Source: Corbicula japonica (lineage: Eukaryota > Mollusca > Bivalvia > Venerida > Cyrenidae). Taken from it: a stretch of 64,000 bases of DNA. A program made the position numbers and the translations under genes. The notes beneath the pieces were generated by a model. It made no database searches, had not been told where the DNA came from, and saw only the letters and a list, made by a program, of their open reading frames with translations. The stretch is from NCBI GenBank assembly GCA_038501625.1, contig JAZAYU010000127.1:1612001-1676000 (forward strand), in the 5' to 3' direction. Of the stretch, positions 51,701 to 63,700 are shown in pieces (the first letter of the stretch is position 1; each line of letters opens with the position of its first letter).

Positions 51701-54700
51701 GAATATTGTAATTAAACAGATGTCCATGTCTGCAGATAAAGGATTTAGTTTCCTCATTTGCAATTTGTAGAAAATCCATTAGGAACCCAGTCAATAAAGT
51801 CATGCATCATCCATGCAGATGTATGCTTGTAGCAGAAAATAATCTGTTTTTCTGGTTTCCTTATCTTGTCATATTGTGCATGTTAATACTCAGGTGATCC
51901 AAGTACTTCTATGTCTATTGTATTTTTCGCATTTAGAGGTGAAGTGCCGTCTGATCAGGATCTGCACTGATCGCATTTTGGTCAGAAATAACCTAATGAA
52001 TCAAAAAGCAAACAGTTTAGATCCTGATCAGACGGCACGGATGTGCCGACTGATCTGGATCTAAACTGTTCGCTCTAGCAATAAAGGTGTATCTATACAG
52101 GAAAGGGTTAAGGCCACACGTAGGGATCTCTTTGGCCATCTGTCCATCACAAAATGTGAATGTAGGCTAAAATTTGCAGTCCCTTAATGAATCATCATCA
52201 ATTATTTAGTATTCCAATTTCTTGCCTCAATCTCAGTAGTGCTGTTTGTGCAGTGTGGTAGTCGTATAAAGTCTGCCCATACATATAGTCAGCACTGTTA
52301 TCGGTAAAATAATCTGGTACTGATGTCATGCACAGTGATGATAAAAACATTTATCAGGGCTATCCGATCAACCTTTTTTGGGTTTGTCTTGGTTGGCTCA
52401 GTCAGTTGAATTGTCGGAATTGCATGGCTAGACCCTCTTGCCATGACGGTATAGGTTCGCTCCCTGGTAGAGGAAATATCATTTCTTATGACCTCTGTGA
52501 TGTGGCCAAAATCAATATGCCAATGTTAAACCAACACATTTATGCCAGTTTATTTTATGAACTTTAATAAAAATTAAAAACACCTATCTTGATCTTTAAA
52601 TCCCAGCCATTGGTTAGAAAAACATAAATACTTAAGGAATAAAGAAATAAACTTTGAAGATGAATCTAGTTACCCCCTCTGCATCCCACCCTCCCCATTT
52701 CATACTTTCTCCCCGAGACATTTTTACACAGTCACATTATGCAACATTCGATACACTGTACGGCAGGATCATTCCTGTACAAATTTTTTATTTTTAACAA
52801 CACATTTGCAAGATAATGCAAAAAATGTCACTCTACAGTTCTTTCAAATGACAGCATTACATTTCTTTTTTAAACCCTTTCCTCCATATATACACATTTT
52901 TATGTGTGTGTGACCAGTGTAGATCCAGATCAGCCAGCACATCAGTGCCATCTGATCAGGATCAGCACTGGTCACATTCTGGTCAGAAAAACGTAATGAA
53001 TAAAAAAAGACGAACAGTTTAGATCCTGATCAGATGGCATGCAATAAAGATGTGTCTATGGAGGAAAGAAATATAATGAGAATAATGCATGGATTCTTCA
53101 GGTAAGCATAAGTGGTTGTTAGAATTTTCCTTTTTTTCATGTTGTCCTTAACAGGAAAAACTTTTCTATTTTCAGATTAGAAAAAGAGTATACAGCATTA
53201 AAAAGCAAGGAAAACGAAGATCAAATTGAACTTCGGGTAAGATTGAAATCATTATATACTGACTATTAGACCTACTTAACATAACTGAATGCTTTGCAAA
53301 ATGGTCGTTGGGGTAGGGTGGGGAGAGGGGGTGGTGGTGTCAACTTTTGCAGAAATGAGGTCTTTAAAATTTGTGGAGAAAAATATTACCAAATTTCTCT
53401 TACAGTCTTCATTTTTATTATAAAAAGAAACCATGCACTATTTGGACTGGGGCATAACACCAGGTTAACTGCCATCTGTCCCAGGCTTGGGTGAAAGGAG
53501 CGTTGAATTTGAGCCACAGCAGCTGAAAATAAAAAGGACCTGGAGGGAAGAGTTTCTGACTTGAAAGTCATCTTACACCCTATAATTTAAAGCGGCATTA
53601 CTTCAATTTAACCCACTATTGTATGAAATATTACATGTATTTGGAACTATAGGCACAAATTTGAAGCATGGTAGTTCGGGCTAATAAAATTTTAATAAAC
53701 TAAAAATAATTTGGTCCACGCGACTAAAAGCGAAAGTAGGATTTCCAAAACGTCACAGAAATTGAGATCGCTCATGAAGTGGTCTCTTCGTCGGTGCTTA
53801 ATATAGGCTCTATTATATTTAGCTTCTTTAAAGTTCTTTAACGATAATTTAACAATATCATTGAAAATCCCATCTATAAGAAAGAATTCGATCGGACCTT
53901 TTGTGTTCTGTTAGAGAATTTATATATTGGAGTCTATATGGACAAATATGATTTTCAATAGTATATTCTTACTTAAGTTTAGGGCTGGGGCTTTAAGTAA
54001 CAGGCTGTTACATTTTGAGAGCCTAGCGCAATACTGTGCCCAAGGTTGTAAAGCTGAGCATGGAAACCAGTCTCAAATCTCAAGGATCTGATTGGCTGAA
54101 ATGGCGACTGGAGTGGTCGCCATTTCAACCTGAATCAGATGCTTAAGATTTGAGACTCATGTTTCCATGCTCAGCTTTATAACCTTCAGCCCTGGTCTAA
54201 CTCATATAGAACTTTGAAGGAGATAATCCATTTTTGTGCCAGATCCTTAATTTGGTCTGTAAATAAATCCATCATAAATTAATTTATTAACATTGCTTGA
54301 AAATACTTTTTTTTAAATAAAATTAAAAGTATGCAGTACATGTACATTACCTATGACTAGAGTAGATGTGGATTGGTGAAAACTGAAAATTTAAAACTGC
54401 CAACACAAAAGGTGTATTTGATTTAATTTACTGATTTTGGAATAACGAGGTCTGATCCATCAGCTGCACTATTAACTTCAGTGTTTACACCAGTGTTCTT
54501 TGCAGTCAGTGGGCTATAAAATTAGATATTCAGAACCTCTTACCAGTTAAAGCTAAACACTTCAACCACTTAATCATTTAGTGCCTGTTAAGTACTAAAA
54601 ATATTCATAAAGTTATTATGTCATTTCTGATCAGTGTAAGGTGAAAGGTAAAATCAGTGTGTTATTAAGCATTGATTAACAAGAAACCCTAGTCACTTCA

Positions 54701-57700
54701 CTATACTCCATTCCATCATAAGGTTTACTAAAAGTATGCAAACATTTTATTGAATAATTATTCAAAATGAATAAGCCTCTGATGTACACTCATTGCAATC
54801 GTGTGACGTTGTATTTAAAATGTTTAACACTGCATATGGATAACCTTGTAGTCAATACCACTGATTTTTCTATTAACGGGACTTAAAACAAACAGTGACA
54901 AACATTTGCAGTGATTTTTCCCTATGCAATGTTTATAGTCTGTACAGGTTACTCGGGGATTAAAGACATTTAATATTATGTTGGATTAAATTATTTAAAT
55001 GTGGTTGAAATTGTAGAAAATGGATATTGAGGTTTGAATATTTTAGTAAATGTTTTTATTTATTGATCACTGTAAATTCATTGACTTACTTGAAGTAGGA
55101 CATACTTGAAGTTAATATTAAACAGGTGATTCTTTTTACCTGAGCATGGTAAGAATAGTGGACAAGCCCATCATTTGCACATGAGTCATTTGATCAGTAG
55201 ATTTTAGCTGTGTTCTTGTTAAATTTCTGATACAGATAGGGACCAGAATTAACCCTGGGATTAAGGGTCTAGACCGCATACAGACTGCAAACATGTGCAG
55301 ACAGTAAAGCATGATGTTTTTGTTGCAAATCGATTATATGCCAGGTCTTGCCTCATTGTTAATGCTACAAAATACCTATGTGCTTAAATTTGTTGGAATT
55401 TGATAAGCTGTTTTAATAACTTGTCATTGTAAACCAACAAGGACAAGCTAGAGACAAGGGCTTAAGATCGTAAAACTAAAACTGGAGACCAGTCTCAAAT
55501 CTTGAGCATATCATTGGCTGAAATGGCAACTCAGTTTTATGATCTTGGGCCAAGCTAGAGACATACAGTAAAACGCCACCAGTTTGAATACATCATGTGG
55601 TGGCTTAGTGGCTTGGTACAATATAATAAATATAATTGCATGTAACTTCATACATTATTATGACAGGACCTTATTACAAGTTTATTGATCTAAGCTTGGG
55701 CACCATTCTCTGATCCAAGCAGTCTGATTGGCTGAAATTGAGCACAATGATCTCACAACTGACCAATCGGAGGCTAGATATCTGAGACTGGTTTCCATTC
55801 TTACCTATTACTGTGGGATCAAAAGTCAACACCATACCGGTGACTGTTTATACAGGTTAATTGTGTGTGTTTTGCAGTAAATCTTCCTTTGTCTTGATCA
55901 AATATTATGTGTAGAAATAAATAATTTAGTGGGATTTAGGAGCAGACTGACATATTGATCAAAACTTGTTGAGTCATCTTTGGGCATATAATTGAGAATT
56001 TCCCCACATGTTTCAGTGACAGGATTTCTCCGAATGTCAACTTGATAGAATTTCGTGTTTATTTCAAGATTAATGGCTAATCAGTTGCATTATGGAAGTG
56101 CAGTGTGTTACCATTGAATATTAAACTTTTCGTTTCTTTCTTGCAGAGATTGAGAACAGAAAATCGACTTCTAAGACAACGAATTGAGAATTTAGAAAAG
56201 GTAAAATCACAGATGTCTGTGTGTTATTATAAATAAAGATTCCCATGTAGCTATTCCCCAGCAGTTCAGATATTGCCAATTACTTTAGCCCATATCGATG
56301 ATGTGACCTCTAGTTCATTTTGGCTACGTCATATCCTTGCACCTATCATCTAGTATAAAACTTTCCTTGGCCCTTATAACAAACATATTCAAACATATAT
56401 CAACAACTATCAGTCCCTTATATCTATCTAATGCCTGAAAGAATCACCTTCAAAACCAAGGTTTTCTCTGTGCTAAAAAATGCCAAAAATACAACTCGAG
56501 GCATATTTCTCATGACTCAATACACTGTGTTGGACAAACTCCTCTTACAATAACACGGTATTGTCTTATTTTCCCCTCATGAAGCAAATTATGACAATTT
56601 TGCTTGGACGTAATTATATTCACACATATGTACGATATTTATTCTGGTAAATTTTGCTGTCACACACACACATTGCCTAGAAAAAATAAGCAAAAATTTA
56701 ACCTGTGGTATTTATAATGGTGTCTCAGTTATCTATTAAGTTTAAACTAAACCTTTTGTGTTGCAGGAATCAGCGTCGCTGGCCGACCGTCTGATCCAGT
56801 ACCAGTTGACGAGAGCGCAGGAAGCCGAGGAAACGTACGCCCTGAAGAATGAACTCTCGCTGACAAAACAAAAATACTCATCCTCGCAAAAACAACTCCA
56901 AGAAGCCCAGACACTGCTTGGTGATATCAAAGAAAGGGTGAGTCATTTATACATGATGAACTGTTAAACTAGGTCCAGCATGTATGGCATACTGTTCCAT
57001 ACTCCACACTTCATTTTATTATACTGTAGCAAGTCAATAGAGAAAGTCACTGATAATGTCCAGACAGGCTGGACCAATGTTATACCATTTACTCTATGGA
57101 TACAACTTATAACCCATATGTAACCTGTGCCCAAGGTTATAAAACTGAGCATGGAAACCAGTCTCAAATCTCAAGCATCTGATTGGCTGAAATGGCGACC
57201 AGTCGCCATTTCAGCCTATCAGATGCTTGAGATTTGAGACTGGTTTCCAATCTCAGCTTTATAACCTTGGAGCCAGGATAGATCCAGCTTAGCCTGTGCA
57301 TTTGTGCAGTCTGATCAGGATCAACACTGGTCAGTTTAATATTCATTAGGTTATTTCTGACTAATAAGGAACCGTAGATTCTTATCAGATCGCACAAATG
57401 TGCAGGCTGGTTTTGGATCTACATTGATCTCATATGGGGCGCGTCACGGGAAAAGGTATCTTCGGACAGTTGACGTCAATCTTTGAAATGACGTCATAAA
57501 TTTGAGCGGACGACAATTATTATTATGCATTTCGCGGTAAAAATACCATTTTATTGACAAAATGTGTAACAAACTCACATTTTAGTTATAAGAAATTGGT
57601 TTATAGTTGTAAGTTCTTTCTTAATTTATTAAAAACTAAAATATCACTAAAATTGACCGAAGGTACCTTTTCCCGTGACGTGCCCCATATGGGTTATAAG

Positions 57701-60700
57701 TCATGTCCTTGGAGTAAGTGGTTAATAGATTATAACATGCATTAAATTCAGAAATGAACTGAGCAGGGATTTGCATAAAATAGTAAAAGAGGGATAAGTT
57801 GTTTGTGCCATTATAGTGAGTAGTTACCTTAGATTTCAACTTAGTATGTGATGTATATTGGAAAATTTCTCCTTGGGCTCAATCAAGAGACCCTAAAGAT
57901 ATTTGGGCTAGGCCAAAATCATCAGCCACTTTCTATGTTCTTGTTTTTTTAAAATGAACATAACATATAATTTCATATGAAATTTCATATGAAAGTTAGA
58001 AAAATTTACACATAAAAACACACTTTCATGTCAGTTTGAATTAGAAAGGATAACTGAATTTCATTCCTACAATCTGAACAATTTTACACACTTGAAAAAC
58101 TGTCAGGGTACATTGGTACATTGAAGATTTGTATTCTATTTCAGACTGACAGTATAAACTCTGCCTCCTCATTAGAAGAAGGCGAGGCCCACACTGTCAT
58201 TCAGAGTCTCCAAGAGGAACTCATAATGGTGCGACTCCGGGAGGCAGAAAACTGTGCCACCATAAAAAATCTCCGCAAGAAAATAGAAGAGCTCGAGCAG
58301 GTATTAATCTTTTTAATCAAAATTTGAAATTGATGTAAAGTAGAACCCAATGTGGACTAGATGGTATTAGAGATTGTTAAGTTTATAAGGTAAATAGGAA
58401 ATTATACTTAGCAAATTTTTGGATTTTCATGTCTTACGTAAATATAAGCCATTATTATGTATGTATATATTAATCACAAAGTGGCATGCCTATTGCTTGC
58501 TGGTTTAGAAAAGTTCTTCCTGAGCCAGATAAGTCCAGTAGTTCAGAGACTTGGATCAAGACAGTTTGCTCACCTGTAGCAGTTCGACATACAGAATTGT
58601 GACCCAAGTCCCAGTTAACTCTGAAAACAAAAGTTCCAACCCAAGAACTGTTTGTTCCTTGTTGTTTTTGTTAAAACCTGAGAAACATGATAAGATCTGG
58701 ATCTAAATTGTTCACTTCTTGGGTCAGAAATAACCTGATGAAATTAAAAGCAAACATTGTAGATCCTGATCAGACAGCACAGTTGTGCAGGCTGATCTAA
58801 ATCTACACTGTTCACCATTGGTTAACAGCCATATCCCTTGAAGAAAATGGTTAATAGCCGAGTTTCACTTTAAGCAAATATTACATGATATTACTTATGC
58901 TAAAAGAGCATTCATTTTGAAATATTTACATTCCTATTGATTTCTTCGTTTAAAAAAATTCGGTTCATTTTGCATGAACCGCATGACCCGTAATGACGTC
59001 AGTAACGTCATGGCTGTTACTATTGAAAACTCCCACGTATTACTCCCCCTTTTCACTTAATACTAATTTTTGAAAGCGTTCGACTTTATTTAAAGAAAAA
59101 ATGAATAAAATGTAAATATAAGAAATTATTCTTATTTTGGTGCGGTTCATGCAGATTGGACATGCACACGAGAGCTGGCAAATTTACCATAAAGCGCTAG
59201 CGCGCTTTATGGATTTGCCAGCTCTCGCGTGCACGTCCAATCTGCATGAACCGCACCAAAATAAGAATCATTCCTTAATTATACAATAGGAAAATTACTG
59301 CTAAACCCTTAACTCCATTTATGCCTTTATCCCATATCAAACAGTATTGATCCAGATCAGCTGGCATATCCATGCTTTTTGATCATGATCTACATGGTTC
59401 GCTTTTAGATTCATTAGGTTATTTCTGATTAAGATGCAAAGGGTGCAGATCCAGATCAGACAATACAGATGTTTAGGCTTATCTGGATCTACTATAATAA
59501 TGTTTCAGCATAACATATATTACATGCTGAAAGAGCATACAGTTGGAATCGTACAATAGAGCAAATTATTATATATCTAATAAATGTAACCAATCGACAA
59601 TCTGCATTTGTACCACGTGACCGTCCAATATATTCCTGTATTGGATCCAAAAAATATATATTAATTTCATATTGGACGGTTGGGTACATGTGCACTAAAC
59701 AATCTGCATTTGTACCACGTGACCGTCCAATATATTCCCGTATTGGATCAAAAAAATATATATTAATTTCATATTGGAGGGTTGGGTACATGTGCACTAA
59801 AGATATATAATAATAATGTTATTATACATTTAACTGTACAATACGGAATATATTTGGACTCGTACACAGCTTGAAAAGTCATATTGGACTCGCCTATTGG
59901 CTCGTCCAGTATGACTTTTCAAGCTGTGTACTCGTCCAAATATATTCCCGTATTGTACAGCAAAATGTATAATAACCTATAATTATGGTACTGCTTAATT
60001 TCATTATCAAATACATTTACGTTTCAGTGTAACACAAGGCTTCAACAGGCCCCCAGTAATGATGTGCAATGTTTACAAGAGGAACTTATCGCGGTAAAGC
60101 TCCGAGAGGCAGAAGCCAATCTGTCACTGAAAGAAATGAGACAAGCCGTTAACGAGCTCGAACATAGCTGGCAGGTACAAATGTGTTCTAATTGATGAAT
60201 ATTTGACAGGACAGTATTCTTTGCAAAAATGTCTCAAATAAGACTTTATTTGTATACAAGGAACACAGTTATACTTGATGTATAAAATTATTTAAAAATT
60301 TAAAAAAAGTAATTCAGTTTCTGGCTCATGGACATCATTCATGAGCTTTATTACAAGAACCTTGTGGAATATTTAAGATATTTTCAGATTGTTATTTAGT
60401 CATTGTTAGACATTTAGTCATTGTAAGATAGACAGTCACTTCCTTTACAATCTTTAGAGAAATTTTCATGTTTTCACATTCCAGAAAACATTTACATAAA
60501 TTATGATAAGATTAAACAGTAGATTTATAAACTGGGTCAGATTATCAGAAAGAGGGTTTGTTTATGTCAGTCTTAGAGTAGTAACATCATATTTCCCTAT
60601 TTTTTAACCAGAATTTCCATGAAAATTAAATATTGCTGCCAAAAAAATGGGGGTTAGAGCAATGACTCTGAACCTCCTCTGGATCTGCCCCTGTATAAAC

Positions 60701-63700
60701 AATAACCAAACAAGAAAACCATGTATGTTAAACTTTTAAAATATTTTATTACAGAATCACCTAGCGTGTGCAGCTGACCCACAGAAATCTCCGCGAGAGA
60801 AGAGCAGTAAAAACGAGCTTAAAGCTGAGCTGAAGCGTACCCAGGAAGAGCTGATGACATCAAAGCTCAGGGAAGCTGGAGCTCTGTCACATCTCAAAGA
60901 TGCTAAACAGAGAATTATGGAGCTTGAAACTTCTGTAAGTACACAGTGAAACTCCTAAACTCCATATATAGGCATTTTAACGCATGTGCGACCAGTGTAG
61001 GTCCTGATGAGACGGAATATTTATACCGTCTGATCTGGATCTGCCCTGTTCGCATTTTAGTCGGAAATAACCTAATGAAAAGCAAACAGTGTAGTTCCTG
61101 ATCGGATGGCACATTTGTTCGCCCGCACATTCAAGGTGTATCTATGGATAAAGGGTTAAAACCACCTCTGGGACTTGACAATAGTGGTCTGAATAATGAA
61201 GTGACCTAATTTTGGGGTTGGAAAATAGTGCATACTGTAAAAAGGGACATTGAAATTGTGGTCTCATTATTGAGGTGGGGTTAATTTTTGGAGGTGTTAA
61301 TAAGGGTTTATACTATAATTTTCTTGCATACAGGATAAGTTTTACCAGGGAAAGAAAATCTTATCTTTTCCCTAGGGAAAAGATAACATTCGCATGCTAC
61401 TCGAGTGACGTCATGTCTTCAAGTATCTGACATGATTTATTCAAGTTAGTGCCTCATTTAGAAAATAAGGATTATGTTAACGTCAATATTTCAGCGTAAG
61501 GAAACAAAGTTTAGTTTGTATACATGTACACTAATGTTATAAACAGTAAAAGGTATGCAAGAAAAAGTATCTTGCATGTGACATTTGGTAAAGATAGAAA
61601 AATCTGTCACCTCGGATGAACTGGCGGGTACTCGGCAGAGCCTTGTTCCCGCAAAACAGTTCCCCCTCGGTGACAGATTTTTCCATCTTCACCTCACACT
61701 CATGCATGATACTTATAATACAGAACACTTAAAAATCTACACTGTTTGCCTATGGATAACATCCATATCTTATTAAGTAAAGGGATGAGGATTTCATCAT
61801 ACCACCAAAATAATTGTTCTTATTACCTGTTGCAGAATCAGATTTGTACGAATCAGATCAGACGTATGGATGAAGAAAACAAGAAGTTAAAAGAAGACAC
61901 AGACCAGCATTCCAAAAGTGAAGAGGAGCTCAACAAACAGATCAAAACACTGCTCAGAAAAATAGATGACCTTGAATCAAAGGTAAACAGAAAACCTTTA
62001 GGTGGCCTAAGATCATATTTAACCTTTAACTGCATGTATATAGGGGTTTAATCATATGTGCAACTAGTGTAGATCCAAAACATCCAGCACATCCATGTCA
62101 TATGATCAGGATCTACACTGTTCATCAGGTTATTTCTGACAAAACAGCAAGCAGTGTAGATACAGATCAGATGGCACGATATGATGGCAGATCTGGATCT
62201 CGTTTTTAGCACATGTTATAATAAACAAAAACAAACCTGTTTATATGGAGGGTAAAGTTTTTGCCAATAGTCTCTGCATGTGAAGAATGGCAGCTGTAAG
62301 CATTATGGTAATGCAGAAGTTTACAGGTCACTGTACACACCTAGATGCAATAATGATAGTGCATGAGACATACCATGACAAAATGTGACTTTTGGTTTAT
62401 GGCTTATGCGGTAAGTGTAGACTTATTCAGCCTTCGCATCCCAGCAGTCTGTGCCCAAGGTTATAAAACTGAGCATGGAAACCAGTCTCAAATCTCAAGC
62501 ATCTGATTGGCTGAAATGGTGACCAATCGCCATTTCAGCCAATCAGATGCTTGAGATTTGAGACTGGTTTCCAATCTCAGTTTTATAACCTTCAACCCAG
62601 ATCAGGGTCTACAATCTTTGCCAGTCAGTCAAAGAAGTATTCTTAATGCATCAATAGAACAGTTAGAACCTTTGAAGATTGTGTAAATACACAATTTCAT
62701 TTGGGTCAACACTTTCCTGAAAGTCAATAAGTTCTCTCTTGTCATAATGCAATCTAAATGACAAATGACCATCATTGTTAAACATAAAGTAGAATACATG
62801 TACTAATGTGAGTACCGGTATATTTACTTTCAGCACCGTGAAGAAGCTATGATGGCAAGAATACGTGAAGCAGAGAATGATCAGGTCATTGGAGAACTCA
62901 AACAAAAAATTGCACAAATGGAAATACAGGTAAAATTCTGTTTAACCCTGCGACTGTTACACATTTAATCCTTTATTCCATATATAAGGGGTTTTATTTC
63001 ATGTGCACATTTGTGCTATCTGATCAGGATCTAAACTCACATTTAGATTCATGAGGTTATTCTTGACCGAAGAGGCAAACAGTGTAGATCCAGATCAGAT
63101 GGCATGGATATGCCAGTTAATCGGGATCGACATTGGTTGCATATGCTATAAAACCTGTATATATGGAGTAAAGAGCTGAACACTTAAACTACTGAATGCC
63201 CAGTGTACATTATTTTGAAAGAAAAAAATCTGGTGCCATAAGGCCATATTTTAGCAGTTTATGGCATTTTAAATTTTAACCATTTTCAAATCCAAGGACA
63301 GTGTTTTAAAAACTACCTTAATATACAAAAGTAAACATAACATGCCTGAATCTTGATAGCTCTGATATTTTAAATATTTTATGAAACCAAACTTCAATCC
63401 AAAAATTTCAGCCAATCAGAAGCTTGAGATTTTTGACTGGTCTCCGGTTTCAGTTTTATGATCTTGGGCCCTGGCATTTAAATATTCAGATGTTAAAAAT
63501 CCAGGAAACATAAGCTTTGACTGCTATCTGATAAAAAAACAACTTGTACTGGTCTCAATTTCAACCAGTTAAATGCTAGAGATTTGAGACAGGACTCTGG
63601 TCTCAGTTCTAGTGTCCAGGAAAAAATTTGGTCAGCTTACTCAGGGCTAAGGGCTAATGAAGTGTTTTATACACTAAAATTAAACTGACAAACTTTTTTC

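Larger units (their letters stand above)
57083..57725. mobile_element. Family A MITE split by family B and family F
   Basis: A-type pieces at 57083-57127, 57274-57436 and 57686-57725 (ending AGTAAGTGGTTAA) are one copy. Family B sits in the left arm and family F in the right arm. Confidence 0.8.

Noticed and set aside
52384..52470. Functional tRNA gene
   Set aside because: A and B boxes are present, but the arms do not fold well and a SINE tail follows; a SINE is the better reading.
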